From Notospermus geniculatus (lineage: Eukaryota > Nemertea > Pilidiophora > Heteronemertea > Lineidae), in NCBI GenBank assembly GCA_002633025.1, contig NMRB01001262.1:143207-207206 (forward strand): a stretch of DNA of 64,000 nt, read 5' to 3'. Under the pieces are notes generated by a model, which ran no database searches, was not told the DNA's origin, and saw only the letters and a program-made list of their open reading frames with translations. Below are positions 20,797 through 32,604 of the stretch, one piece after another; the stretch's first letter is position 1; each line of letters opens with the position of its first letter. Position numbers and translations under genes: made by a program.

Positions 20797-20884
20797 GATG
20801 ATATTGATATCATGATATTAATATCATGATGCTAGTAATATCATGATATTAATATCATGATGATATTAATATCATGATATTAAT
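20797..20884. repeat. Palindromic ATATCATGAT repeat
   Basis: Repeated TAATATCATGATATTAATAT words make a simple, self-complementary tract of about 90 bp. The sister region (near 30320) reads GGATGATGCAG straight through with no such tract, so it expanded in, or was lost from, one copy. Confidence 0.85.
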
Positions 20885-21836
20885 TGCAGAAAAAAAAGAA
20901 ATCCTTCAGCACAGTTCCTGGTCCATTTCATCCCACAGTTTGGAAAAATTCTTTATTTCAACTATTTGACCCTAATTGTACCGAACGATCCACAAAAGAC
21001 TCTTTCAAAAAAATTTTCAATTCTTGTGGCCGTGAGAAATTCAGGAAGAATGGTGATGGTGACTTATTTTGTGACTATTTATGAATTATCAACAGGATAT
21101 CATGACTTGGGAAAGCTGCCTTTGCACGAGATGACACTTGACAGAACACGCAGTACCACCCGGGGGGGGGGGGGGGCAAANCAAATTTGTACATGCTGCA
21201 GAAGAACCGATGGCGAACCTGGCACTGAAACATTCAACATTCAAGAAAGGGGTCCAATTTGTTGAAATACACACAGAAACAGGGGAGAAAGCAATACATT
21301 TCAAGGACATCAAGCACCAACTTCGATCCGGGCATTATGGACCTTTCCACAAAGATGGTGGACTAACAGTTCTCACCATATGATGTCAGAAGCTTATCAT
21401 TCAATGGCCACTGGCAGGCTAAGCGGTCAATGGGCCACAGGCACAAAAATTTAGGTAAAATAACTGTCTCAGAGGCTGGTACCGCCCTGTTTAAAAGGCC
21501 TGGCAAGAACACTGAACGCTTCTAATATCATCAAGATTAGGTAAGAAAATACTTGATGTATAAACCAGATCGATACCGAAAAACTCATTAGTTTTTCATT
21601 ACAATACAAACTGCAACAAATTGAACTATAGCCGGATTATTGACGCATAATTCTCATATTACAGAATAATGAATGATTAAAAATCAATTTCAGCCCTTAG
21701 GGCCCGATATTGTGCTGTTTAAATAATACATTACTCATTTTATTCAAGTTGCTGATGTGGCAGAAAAAATGAAACTGATTTTTTTATGCAGGGCCTACGG
21801 AGCTAGAAATGTTACAAGGTCCGGTGGTCCTTAGAT

Positions 21837-22133
21837 CAAACAGGTATTTGTATTTCATTTTTCCGTCAGGGCCAAAGCCATAGCATCATTGGCCCTGGTG
21901 AGTACGGAAGAGGCCATCTCTAGCTACTCATGTTCCTCACTTGGACATCGGATGGGGTCTTTTACTTGCCCTTGCAAAGGAACAAGGTACAAGGCACCAC
22001 GGCTTACTGTCCCACGCGACGGACGTGAAGAGCCGGGAATGAAATCCCATACGGCCAGGGCTGGATTCGAACCCGGGACCTGCCGCTTGCTGAGCGGACG
22101 TGATAACCACTCGGCTAGGCTCCAAACAGGCAT
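21837..22133 (-). mobile_element. SINE family A, full length, with target duplication
   Basis: On the minus strand: GAGCCTAGCCGAGTGGTTAT, anticodon-like CTCAGCAAG, B box GGTTCGAATCC, then the full body and a TACAAATA tail. Flanks CAAACAGGTAT (21837-21847) and CAAACAGGCAT (about 22123-22133) look like an 11-bp target duplication. The sister copy at 31.5 kb lacks the SINE but keeps GTATTTGTATTT, suggesting a deletion there that left the tail. Confidence 0.85.
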
Positions 22134-22748
22134 GAAGGTACCAAACAGGTATAAAGGGATGGATGTATATTTGCCATTGTACCTCAGAGTAAAGATATCA
22201 CACTTAAAATTTGAGAAGAGTTTGTTTTTATGAATTTTCAGGAAAAAGGCACTGAAAACAACCCTAACAGTTTTTTTGCAATTTTTTCCAGAACTAGACT
22301 GCTGAAAACTATTTCACACAACAGGCCTCTCAATCACATCAGGTGTTCTGCACCCTCTATTTCAGTCATGAATTTGGGCACACCTTCTTCTGCCTAATTT
22401 GGGCTCCAATCGTGATTTTAGTAATCGCCACACCAAGAATTGCATATTTTTGACACTTTCTTGGGTAGTATACAGTCATTTTAGGGTCTTTTAACCAGAT
22501 TTGAGCATTTGTACGGGTCAGAAAATACATATAAAAGGCCATTTACTATGTGTAAATTTTTTTTCTCTTTTTTATTGTAATTTGGGCACATTTCTGAGCG
22601 CCCTAATTTGGGCACATTTCCAAATCTCTGATACCCTTAAACGTCCTCAGTAAGCATGGAATTGAGAACCCTGCACAAGCTAAAGATTTGTATCTGTTAG
22701 TATTCCTTCAGAAATCTGTGTGGAAGGATGATGAAGAATCATTTAGAA

Positions 22749-23092
22749 GGGCAGGGCCGTTAGGAACGTCCTGGCAGTTGGGGGGGGGGCAAAGATTTGA
22801 AAGACAGGCTGTACATGTAGCTGTAGTCCCTAGCAGAGAGTGCCAAAGGTGCGAGCCGAAATATCAGCGGGGCCTCCCCCGGGAAAATTTTAGAAAATAA
22901 GGCTGCTTTTACGCCATTTCCCGGCATTTGAGAGCAAAATTCCACACTCTAGCCAAGTAAGTGTGGTTCATTTGGTTTATTAGACTTGGGCTTTTTGGGA
23001 CTAAAGGTAGTCAAATGCCAAGCCTGCAAAATTTTTATTTTTGACAAGCCAAATATTGGGGAGCCCCCCCTTTCCTACAGCCCTGGTTAACT
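22749..23092. mobile_element. CAGGGCCGTA-type G-run element, copy 1
   Basis: It runs from CAGGGCCGTTAGGAACGTC to TTCCTACAGCCCTG with a run of G near the left and C near the right, GGCCTCCCCCGGGAAAATTT and CATTTCCCGGCATTTGAG inside. TIR-like ends suggest a hAT-like non-autonomous element. No exact target duplication was confirmed. Confidence 0.6.
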
Positions 23093-23334
23093 GAGTGGAA
23101 TTTTGAAACAGGGCATAGTCGTACAATGCAATCAAGCTGCCTGCACAAAGAGCAAACAATACAATATCATTTCAATGAAATCAGTGCAGACTGTACATCA
23201 ATGCACATTAATCACACACCAGACTTCGAAATACAATACAATGTATCCCTCTATACACTAATACAGAACACAAAATGTATGAAAACCTCACTTCATCAAG
23301 CATTCGTGCACATAATAGACCCACACGCATAATT

Positions 23335-24095
23335 CAATATAATTTCCATTAAAAATTTTGCACCAATTTATCCCAGACGTTACACCCCCGTCAGGAGCCC
23401 ACTGATAGCGGCCCCATTTATTTCTAGGTCAAGCCTGTCGTCTTTGTGCGAGCATTGTCTACGCGCGTTTATCGAGACTTTTTACGTTAGATATGAGACA
23501 TCGAGTGAGGCTCCGCCCACGAATCAATTATGAGATTCCACTCAGCGTGGATCTGTCAATCATGTGCAAAACTGTCTGCAGCATATTGGCATTTCAATAA
23601 AACACGTTTTTGACACCATTTAAAATCAAATGATGTTGTATTCTTCAATGCTTGTTAATGTCGCTGACCTATTTGCACAATATCAAGTATATCTTAAATA
23701 TTTTCACGGCATGACGATAAAATACCCAGACGTGTTCGTAGCCATCGGCTGATGTGGGAGAGCCAATTGTAGCGAAGACCAGCCCAACTTGGCGCAGTGC
23801 CAGACTGGGTCATGTAGCATTCAAAATCGCTTCCTGAATTCGTAGCGCGGACGTAATTACTGGTTTTGTCAAAACAACGTCTTCCTGCCGTTACAAATTA
23901 GTACATACAAGTATGATTATACTAACACTATACAATATAGGGTGTTTAATAATTGGCATGCGGCCGATATTTAGTGCAAGGATGTTCAATTATGCTGCGA
24001 CAGTCACATGACCAGCATACATTTTCGCCTCCTTTTTATTTTTGTAAGTAATTTCATACATTATTTTCATAGAAGCCTAATTTTTGGCCGCCATG
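23335..24095. other. Conserved block of unknown function, copy 1
   Basis: About 750 bp aligns to 32605-33365 with no indels and only about a dozen substitutions in the part compared, while the flanks differ by many indels. There is no long open frame. It includes TTCAATAAAACACG, which holds an AATAAA signal, and GC-richer pieces (GAGCGAGGCTCCGCCC in copy 2). It could be a regulatory element, a non-coding RNA, a UTR, or a tract of recent gene conversion. Confidence 0.45.
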
Positions 24096-24214
24096 TCTAT
24101 TTCAACGGCTTACTCACGTTTAGAACTTGAGTAGGCCTAGTTCAATGCCTCATACCAGCAACGCCTGTTGTCTTTTAGGCCCGGCCTGTGCACATGCTTC
24201 AACACCTGGACGAT

Positions 24215-24389
24215 GTTGACAGTGTTTCTGCCAGAGGGTACTAAGGGTACGATGCTAGTACCTTCACGATGCTAGTACCCTCAAAGGAACAGAAAAAGGC
24301 CATTTTCTTCAATTTATGGGGTTTTTGCTGATTTTGAAGAATTTAGTAGGCCTACCCTCAAAAAAATTTCTGGCAGAGACCCTGGTTGA
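24215..24389. mobile_element. CAG...CTG MITE, 165 bp, 5-bp duplication GTTGA
   Basis: The element is 24220-24384, between GTTGA repeats. Ends are CAGTGTTTCTGCCAGAGG and CTGGCAGAGACCCTG. A GGGGTTTTTGCTGATTTTGA segment is shared with copies at 33.5, 38.3 and 44.7 kb. Confidence 0.8.
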
Positions 24390-24859
24390 CTATGAAAATA
24401 ATAAAACTGAAAATTTGACATTTTAAATGCACAGCATGCACTCGGGAGGGGGACTGAGCGTGGAGCAGGGCTGCCCACTCGATCTTCAAGGGTCACCAAT
24501 GTATGTGAACCAGATTTCCAATGTGCAAGGGTCTTTTCTTTGGGGGGGGGGGGGTAAAAAGACACTTTTCGGGGGTTATCTTGAGCCCTGGTGGAATAAT
24601 TCGACATTCTCTGCAATTTTTTCTTGTCCCTGTAATTCTACTCAACCTAGACTCAGTTCGGAAAAATAATCATATAATTTCATGGTTGATTTGACATTTA
24701 TAATTGTAGGGGTACACCTTCTGAAACAGTGTCAAGTTTTCTGTCATTTCATTTTTCAATTTACCAAAGAATATATGCCACAGATTTATGGGAACCATGC
24801 AAGAACTGGAATTCATTACAATTTCATTTATGAAATTCTCAGGAAGTTTTCCACATCTA

Positions 24860-25016
24860 ATTTTCAGTGGTGGATTTAGGGGGGCGCAGCCCATGTTCAC
24901 CCCCTTATGGTGATAGAGTGAAATTCTTTTTGTGCCTCAGATGCCTGGAAAATACATATTTGGTATTGCATCTTTGAAACCCCCTTTCCGGAAATCCTGT
25001 ATCTGCCCCTGATTTT
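24860..25016. mobile_element. CAG...CTG MITE, 147 bp, 5-bp duplication ATTTT
   Basis: The element is 24865-25011, CAGTGGTGGATTTAGGGGG to CCTGTATCTGCCCCTG, between ATTTT repeats. It shares the TTTTTGTGCCTCAGATGCC phrase with the element at 18.9 kb. It is absent at the equivalent place in copy 2, where the sequences are otherwise not alignable. Confidence 0.85.
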
Positions 25017-25275
25017 TAAACATCAAAGCTTTTCAATCACAATTCATTTCAGGACTATTTATCAATAAGGAAACTACAGGTAGACATATCTGGCATTGCC
25101 AGGGTCCAGCTTCTCCTGTTGGTGATGGTCGGCATTGCTGTCCACACAGCAGGCTGTTGATATCTTCGAACCCAAGTCCTGACCCTGACGCTTTTGATAT
25201 GATAATGTTGGAGGAGCTAGATCCCAGTGGCAAAGCCAGGCCTCTGTGTGTGTGTTTGCTGTAACCTTACAACTC

Positions 25276-25686
25276 ATCAAAATTATGCCTATTGAAAAGT
25301 TTTTATTGGCATTTGAGACATTTTCTTTGAATTTGACTAGGAAAATCACTGAAAATTAGTGTACAGTGTAATACTTCCTACATTGTAGTACAGACCCAAT
25401 GTGAAAACCCATTGAAGAGTTAGGGGCCTATAGGAAACAGACATATTCTTACGGATGGCCTCAGAATATGGTGCAAAATAAAGACCTGAGTATCATGCGC
25501 AAATGCACTTGTTTGAGAGAAACTTGAGTAATTGGCAAGGAAACAAAATTTCCTCCCTAATTACTCGCGCTGACGTTTGTAGGCCAACAAATTTGTTGGA
25601 AGACATACTGAGAGAACATACACATCAACAAAGATACTGCCAGCGGGGATGAAAATAATAACAGGTTTCTAAGGTGAAAGACATAG
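25276..25686. other. No recognisable feature
   Basis: AT-rich sequence with no gene, SINE or inverted repeat. Confidence 0.4.
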
Positions 25687-25779
25687 TTTCCTACCGGACT
25701 CGAACCCATGGACCCTCACATAAGGCATCAGTCGCCAGTAGTCAGGGGCAGCACGCCTTAACTACTAGGCCAGATCCCC
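25687..25779 (-). mobile_element. tRNA-like SINE head or tRNA pseudogene
   Basis: On the minus strand: A box TGGCCTAGTAG, B box GGTTCGAGTCC, with an unusually long region between. No folding cloverleaf is evident, so a functional tRNA is unlikely. It belongs to none of families A-C. Confidence 0.5.
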
Positions 25780-26213
25780 TTCAAAAAAAGATGGTTCAAT
25801 GACCCATGTTAAATGGGGCGTCGCTGAACACCCTGCGAGTCACCCAATCTCCAAACCCAAACAGTTTTATGTTGTTACTGCCAGGGGAAATACCATAAGA
25901 AATGAGAAATATACCAAATCTTGAAATCTTACAGAAACACTGTCACATAGGTGTTCAATGGAAAGCGCTCACTGAGAGCTTTCCAATAAATACCAACATC
26001 ATCAACAGGGCTGTTTTCAGGTGCATTTCAAGCTAATTTAATATCGTTTTTGACAAAATTGGCATTCGCAGTGAAAAGGGTTAAAATGAAATTTCCAGCT
26101 GCTGCACATGTACAAGAACTACACCAATACAAAATAATGAAACAATAATTTGAAGGAAATCAAAGACGTTGGCATTCACGAAATCTGAGAATCTACTGTT
26201 ATCATAGATGAAG
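25780..26213. other. No recognisable feature
   Basis: No repeat or coding signal seen. Confidence 0.4.
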
Positions 26214-26515
26214 GCAGGGGCGTAGGTAGTGCGGGGGGGGGGGGGGAAGGGGNNNNNNAGGGGGCAAATGCCCCCAGAGCAAAAAGGGACAAAACAAAAT
26301 TTCCTCTAAAAGGTCATTTCCCCTCTTCAAGCCGAGTTATTGTGGTGTCAGATGTGGGGAAAATGCATCTGAGACGGATCTAGATTTTCAATTCTTTTCT
26401 GCGGGAGGGCCCCTAGGCCCCCTCCTAGTGCACGCACCGAAGGGTCTGGCTTCGTCCTCAAGATTAAATCAACTTGGCCCCCCCAGGCCATAAAAGCTAG
26501 CTACACCGCTGCGAA
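26214..26515. mobile_element. CAGGGGCGTAG-type G-run element containing a gap
   Basis: It runs from CAGGGGCGTAGGTAG to CTAGCTACACCGCTG, inverted ends about 15 bp long. GAAGG near both ends may be a 5-bp duplication, off by one base on the right. Six Ns (26253-26258) lie in its G run. The interior has CAAATGCCCCCAGAGC. Confidence 0.65.
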
Positions 26516-27376
26516 GGGGTCCATTTTCCAGTGCTTCCCGTTTGAAATCTGCAGGAGCTCAATCAGTTGAGCTCCTCAAAGGCTGAAGGAGGGATGTTCA
26601 CACTCGTGAAGGAGAGCTGTTCACACTCGCGCCCGAACTTCAAGGATGCCAAGGAACGCTGTCAATCGAGCTCCTCGGCGCAATTTTGCGGGCTCACAGG
26701 GGCTCAAGCGTGATTGCGCCTGTCTTATGTGAAGCAAGTGCATTTTCAAACTGAAGTTCATGTATGAATTTAAGGCCTAGGCCTACACCATCAAAATCTC
26801 GAATATGAAATATGTCTTTTTTGGTACCTCATTTGCATTCTTTTCGCCAAAGATTATGAATATTTATAAGATCCACACCATCTGCTGTCGCCATGGCTAT
26901 GCTTGCAATAATTGACCCAGACATCCAGTTCTGACAGACAGCAGATTTGAGAAGTAGGGACAAGTACGTGCTGCCACCTACCTGGTTAATGAGATGAACT
27001 AAATGATTTAAAGTGTCTGCTTTCACACGCTGATGAGTGCGGTATTGTAAAGTGGTGCCACCTTGGACTGCTGACGCAGCCAGAAACTAGAGGTGAAACT
27101 GACTTAGCAGTCAATTTGAAGACCGCTCTTTTCACTGCAGATGTGGAGGGTAGGCCTAAGTTTTTTTGTGATGTGAATTGTTTGCAGTGGGACATTAATG
27201 GGAATCTTTAGCATCGAGTTTGATGATGATGATGATGCACAGAGTAATAATGTTGGCCTCTGCCAATTTGCAGTATGATATGCAAGCCCGTTAGGGAATG
27301 CCGCCGCCATTCCCGATAGGCCTATAGGCCTGTGTCATGGTCTGTGACAGCCTGTGTGGCTACGCCGAGGTCAGCA
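26516..27376. other. Unassigned region
   Basis: It contains the palindrome GGAGCTCAATCAGTTGAGCTCC near 26551 and a GATGATGATGATGATG tract near 27226. Minus-strand frames at 26829-27026 and 26986-27195 are open but lack convincing splice context. Confidence 0.4.
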
Positions 27377-27570
27377 GGTCAGGTTGGATCAGACAGATCT
27401 CCCTTAGAAAAATTTTGAAAATTAGAAGCTCTGAGATGCATCCCATTTGATTTTGCTGAAAATATTTTTTTTGCACTATCTGCCGGGCGGGGGGGGGGGG
27501 GGGGCTTTGCCCCCTGCCCGCTGNGGGGGGGGGGGGGGGCATTGCCCCCCTTGCTAGTTACGGGCCTGAA
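27377..27570. mobile_element. G-run hAT-like element containing a gap
   Basis: A GGATCAGACAGATCTCCC-like left part, an AGAAAAATTTTGAAAATTAG phrase, long G and C runs with an N at 27524, and a right end GTTACGGGCCTG. Same vocabulary as the other CAG...CTG elements. Ends not fixed. Confidence 0.5.
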
Positions 27571-27707
27571 TAAAATGGTAGCACGGATACGAAAATCGCC
27601 ATCAGATGATTTCAACAAACCATGTTTGTGATCTACCTGTGTGCTACCTCATCTCTCTAAGTTTTATGTCTGCCACATGGCTCCCAGACATAATTTCTAT
27701 CTCACAG

Positions 27708-28012
27708 ACATGAATCTGCATGTGTGCTGCTAGCTTTAGGAGCGCACGTCACATGAATCTGCATGTGTGCTGCTAGCTTTAGGAGAGCAGGTCACATGAA
27801 TCTGCATGTGTGCTGCTAGCTTTAGAAGCGCACGTCACATGAATCTGCATGCGTGCTGCTAGCTTTAGCAGCACAGATCACATGAATCTGCATGTGTGCT
27901 GCTTGCTTTAGGTGCGCACGTCACATGAATCTGCATGTGTGCTACTAGCTTTAGGAGAGCAGGTCACATGAATCTGCTTGCGTGCTACTTTAGCTTTAGG
28001 GGTGCAGGTCAG
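27708..28012. repeat. 43-bp minisatellite, about seven units
   Basis: Units read CATGAATCTGCATGTGTGCT then GCTAGCTTTAGGAGCGCACG with small variations (AGCAGG for GCACG in some). Spacing is a regular 43 bp from about 27711; the last unit is diverged. Confidence 0.9.
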
Positions 28013-28227
28013 CTGCAGCACGGACATGAATTTATATATGTGCTGCAAGCTTCCAGCAATCGTAATTTCATACCAACTCAAACTTTGAATTCCATATTTT
28101 TAAAATGAAAGTTTCTTCCCAGCCACCAACTGTTACCCTGGATACACTGAGTTTAGGGCTGAGCTCCATTTCATTAAAAGTTCTAATTCCTTCATGGCGT
28201 CCATTTACTGCCAAAATAAAAATTTTT

Positions 28228-28433
28228 AAGCTAGCCTCACACGAGGGCGGTTCTGACGGCGGTTCAAGACCGTGCTGAACCTCAGTGACACCGCCTAGAC
28301 ACCCTGAGCGTGTTCGCCACTGACCGCCGTTGACCGCCAGCGCGTCTTTGAAACTGTAGACTTTTCAACATGTTTGAAATTTTCACGGCGGTTCTCCAAA
28401 TTGAGAATCACCGTGTTGCTACCTTGTTCTCAC
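28228..28433. mobile_element. Possible GCGGT-rich MITE cut at duplication edge
   Basis: Repeated GGCGGTTCT, GACCGCC and CACCGCC words on both strands suggest an inverted-repeat element (left end AAGCTAGCCTCACACGAGGG). The right end is missing because the 6-kb copy starts at about 28434. Confidence 0.35.
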
Positions 28434-29897
28434 CACACCGGGCCCCCCCCCCCCTGACTGCGGCAGAGTGATGGATTTTTTGTGCCTCAGATGCCTTTGG
28501 CATCCCTTTTTGAACTTTTTCTGGGGGTGCCCCCCCCCCTTTCTGGAAATCCTGGATCTGACCCTGTCTTCCTTGTGAAGACAGGTCATCCAAAATACGA
28601 CAGACGGAACCTCTATTTTTTTATTGTGGCATTGCTTTTTTGTCAAATAGTGGACGCCGTCCATTTCCACTTGACCTAGATGCCTTCCTCAAGCCCTTTC
28701 AGCAGTCTCATGCACTTGACTGGACGTGTTACCAAGGTCATGAAATTGCTGCACCTACGAGGCCACTGTTATAGCAGACACCCAACCAAAAGCCTGACCC
28801 TGTACAGCGAAAATACACCTCCTTGTCCGCACCTCATATAGACAGTGTACCGTCACATCCATAAAATGTGCCATATTTCTCTAATTCCTGGATCAATATT
28901 CTTTTTTCCTCACCAGCAAAACTGGGTCATGACCCGATCAGGTCAGGATAACCGTGTCATGCAACTTACTAGTAGATTCTTCCATATATTTCTCAGATTA
29001 TGTGTACGTTGATGTATATGGGGGGATGGTCAAGTAAACATGGAAATTGGAGGAAATTAAATGTAAAGTGGACGAGAGTAGACAGCACTCTTTATTAAGA
29101 CAGAAATCTAATGTTGGTTTGCCCACACAAGGTAATATTTCTGATGATGCTGGACTGAAAAATATGATGGAAAATGCTGCAAAAATGGGAAATAAGTGTG
29201 TCAAAATATATTTATGAGGGAAGGGCAAATATAGGGGTTTTGCCAATATGCCTGAGTCCTCATCAGGCTGTGTCGGAGTGTACATAATAAGTAAGCTATG
29301 GCAGACTAGTCCCAGACAAGCGTGAGGCCCCAATGGGTTGCAGTCTCCGAGGCCAGACTCATAACGGTGAGGCGAGCTATGAGCACTCGTAGTCGTTGGC
29401 TCATACCTCATTAGCAGACACATGCCTGGATCGATCTCAATGCCCAGGGTTGCTCATAAACTGCTGCTGAGCTACTCATAGTAATAAGTCATTGCGGCCC
29501 CTTGGCAGGGGACGTTTTTGCTACTCATGACGGGGCCGGCTTCCTTGAGAATCATTCATATGGAGATATTTCTTTATCAAGTCGAGAATTTCAGGGGTGG
29601 ATCAGGATCCAAAGAAGGAGAAGGCCCACTCGGGCCTTCCAAATTAACTAGAGGCCTATCGGCCTGGTAGCTTCGCTGGAGCCAAGCCTAATCTATGGTC
29701 AATCTGAAGATATTTTTCCAAATTTCCTGGTCAGTTTCGAAGATTTTCCTCCGAAAAAGAGGGGGTCCAGGCGAGGCGCCCCCTTAGATCAATCAGAGAG
29801 TTTAGGAGACAGACAGGACTTTTCAGGAAGGCTTGAAGCCCTCATAACTTAGCTATAAGGATGAAAGGATGGAAGGTAACAATTACCTACAGATCAG

Positions 29898-30160
29898 CAA
29901 GTCAGGGCTGGATCTACGATTAACAGAAAGGGGGTCGTAGCTCGACGGAGGCGGCGAACCGCAACAGTGAAAGCGTGAAACCCAAATGGGGGGGGGGGTC
30001 CTTCCCAGAAAAATTTGACAAATTTTCCTGCCATCTGAGAGCAAAATACATTGTACTCGATTTTTTATCTTGTTTAATTTTTTCTTGCTAAAAAATCCTT
30101 GCTCCGCCAAAAATAGGGGGCGTATGCCCCATGCCCCTCCCTGGATCCGGGCCTGCAAGT
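29898..30160. mobile_element. CAG...CTG element, 253 bp, 5-bp duplication CAAGT
   Basis: The element is 29903-30155, CAGGGCTGGATC to GATCCGGGCCTG, between CAAGT repeats. G runs, CCTGCCATCTGAGAGCAAAA and GGGGGCGTATGCCCC inside. The sister copy at 20378 has lost the left end. Confidence 0.8.
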
Positions 30161-30899
30161 CACCTCAAAAGCCAGCTTTCTGAAGAGGGTCCCTGATTTG
30201 GTTTCAGAACAATTCGTACTACCAAGGACTATTTGTAATTTGCCCCTCCCCTGACCCTATGCCAGCTACAGCCATGAAAGGCTGCCACCAGGGTTGCCAC
30301 CATCTATTTGTTAAATGGATGATGCAGAAAAAAAGAAATCCTTCAGCACAGTTCCTGGCCCAGTTCACCCCACAGTTTGGAAAAATTATTTATTTCAATT
30401 ATTTGACCCTGTTGTACCGAACGATCCACAAAAGATTCTTTCAAGATTTTTTTTCACTTTTTGTGGCCGTGAGAAATTCAGGAAGAATGGTGACTTATTT
30501 TGTGACTATTTTATGAATTATAAACAGGATATCATGACTTGGGAAAGCTGCTTTACCATGAGATGACACTTGATGACAGAATACGCAGTACCACCCCGGG
30601 ACAAAGTTGGCCAAATTTGTACTGTAATGCTGCAGAAGAACAAATGGTGACCAGCGTTGAAATGAGTTTTCTTCTCCAACCACATTCAAGAAAGGGGCCC
30701 AACTTGTTGAAATTACACACAGAAACAGGAGAGAAAGCACCATTCTAAATACATTTCAAGACAGCAAGTGCCAACTCCGATCCGACAAAATGGACCTTTC
30801 CACAAAGATGGTGGTCTAACACTAATCCACCACATGACGTCAGAAGCTTAATACCATAATCAATGCCACTGGCACGCTAACCGGTCAACGGGCCATGGG

Positions 30900-30992
30900 T
30901 AAGGCTGGTTTTACATATACGTTCTACGGACACCCGCGCGAACAAAGGTTTCATGAACGTAGGCCGTACACCTCTATGTAAACCCGGCCTAA
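30900..30992. mobile_element. 87-bp MITE with TAA duplication and known empty site
   Basis: The element is 30903-30989, ends GGCTGGTTTTACATA and TATGTAAACCCGGCC, flanked by TAA. The sister sequence near 21453 reads GGTAAAATAACTGTCT with a single TAA, the exact empty site. TWA duplications are typical of PIF/Harbinger elements. Confidence 0.9.
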
Positions 30993-32035
30993 AATAACTG
31001 TCTGAGAGGATGTGTTTGGTAGTGTTATATCATGCCTGGATTCAAATTCAAACAGGGTGGTGTAATAGATAATGCATTGCAAGTTACATTTTAAAATAGG
31101 GTGGTAAAAATTTAAACAGGTGGTAAAATGACCTCCGATTTTTGAACAGGGTAGTACCGCCCTGTTTAAAAGGCCTAGCGAGAACACCAAATGCTTCTAA
31201 TATCATCAAGATCTAGCTAAGAAAACGACTTGATGTATAAACCGGAGATCGATATCCAAAAACTCATTAGTTTTTCATGACAATACCAACTCCAACAAAT
31301 TGAACTATAGCCAGATTATTGACGCATAATTCTCATATTACAGAATAATGAATGATTAAAAATCAATTTCAGCCCTTAGGGCCCGATATTGTGCTGTTTA
31401 AATAATACAATATTCATTTTATTCAAGTTGCTGATGTGGCAGAAAAAATTGAACAGATTTTTTATGCAGGGCCTAGGGCGCTAGAAATGTTATAGGGTCC
31501 GGTGATCCTTCGATCAAACAGGTATTTGTATTTAATTTTTTTCTTGCAAAATTTTCCTGAACTAGACTGCTCAAAAGTATTTCATAACAGCCTTGTGTCT
31601 GCACCTCTATTTCAGTCATCAATTTTTGGGCACACCTTCCTCTGCCTAATTTGGACTGCAAAATAATCGTGATTTTAGTAATCACCACACTAAGAATTGC
31701 CGAGTGCATATTTTTGACACTTTCTTGGGTAGTACAGGGTCTTAATAAGCAGATTTGAGCATTTTAAGGGTCAGAAAACCCATGGCCATTTATGTGTGAT
31801 TTCTTTTCTATTTTATTGCAATTTGGGCCCACTTCTCAGTGCCCTAATTTGGGCATTTCCAAATCTCTAACACCCTTTAAACCTCCTTAGTAGCATGCAA
31901 CTGCTTGAGAGCCCTGCACAAAGCTAGAGATTTGAATCCGTTGTTTTTCTGTCAGAAATCTGGGGGTGGAAGAACAACGAAGAATCCTTTAGATGAAGAA
32001 TCATTTAGAAGGGAAGTTTCTACCTAATAATTCAG

Positions 32036-32351
32036 GGCCGTAGGAACGTCGGAGTTGGGGGGAGGGGGGCAAAGATTTGACGAAAGACACACCATAGCTG
32101 TAGTCCCTAGCAATGAATGCCGAAATATCGACGGGGTTCCAGGGGGCCTCCCCAGGAAAATTTTAGAAAACAAGGGTGCTTTTATGCCATTTCCCGGCAT
32201 TTGAGAGCAAAATTTGAGACTCTAGCCAAGTAAATATGGTTCATTGGTTTATTGGACTCGGGCTTTTTGGGACTAAAGGCAGTCAAATGCTGAGCCTGCA
32301 AATTTTTTGACAAGCCAAATATTGGGGGCCATGCCCCCCTTGTTCTTACGG
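32036..32351. mobile_element. CAGGGCCGTA-type G-run element, copy 2
   Basis: Counterpart of 22749-23092, from CAGGGCCGTAGGAACGTC to TTCTTACGGCCC, with indels relative to copy 1. Confidence 0.6.
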
Positions 32352-32604
32352 CCCGAGTTAACTGACTGGAATTTTGAAACAGGGCATAGTCGTACAATGC
32401 AATCAAGCTGCCTGCACAAAGAGCAAACAATACAATATCATTTCAATGAAATCAGTGCAGACTGTACATCACTGCACATTAATCAAACACAGACTTCGAA
32501 ATACAATGCAATGTATCCCTATACACTAATACAGAACGCAAAATGTATGAAAACCCCACTTCATCAAGCATTCGTGCACATAATAGACCCACACGCATAA
32601 TTCA

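Larger units (their letters stand above)
18885..25275. repeat. 6.4-kb duplication, copy 1
   Basis: Collinear with about 28434-34882. The bulk (to about 24390 versus 33660) aligns with many substitutions and indels. After a non-matching stretch, 25070-25275 matches 34690-34882. Copy 1 carries a SINE (21846), a palindromic AT repeat (20797) and lacks about 140 bp plus an 87-bp MITE that copy 2 has. Either divergent haplotypes or a segmental duplication. Confidence 0.9.

Noticed and set aside
25033-25349. Two minus-strand frames that looked like an exon
   Set aside because: The sister copy at 34.7 kb has a stop in one frame and many replacement changes in the other; the segment lies downstream of a splice donor and is better read as intron.
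26829-27026. Minus-strand frame with protein-like composition
   Set aside because: No good splice sites and no neighbour; evidence too thin to list as coding.
28998-29423. 141-codon minus-strand frame and its 109-codon relative at 19577-19906
   Set aside because: The frames differ by indels between copies and show no recognisable domain; length is explained by chance in this repeat.
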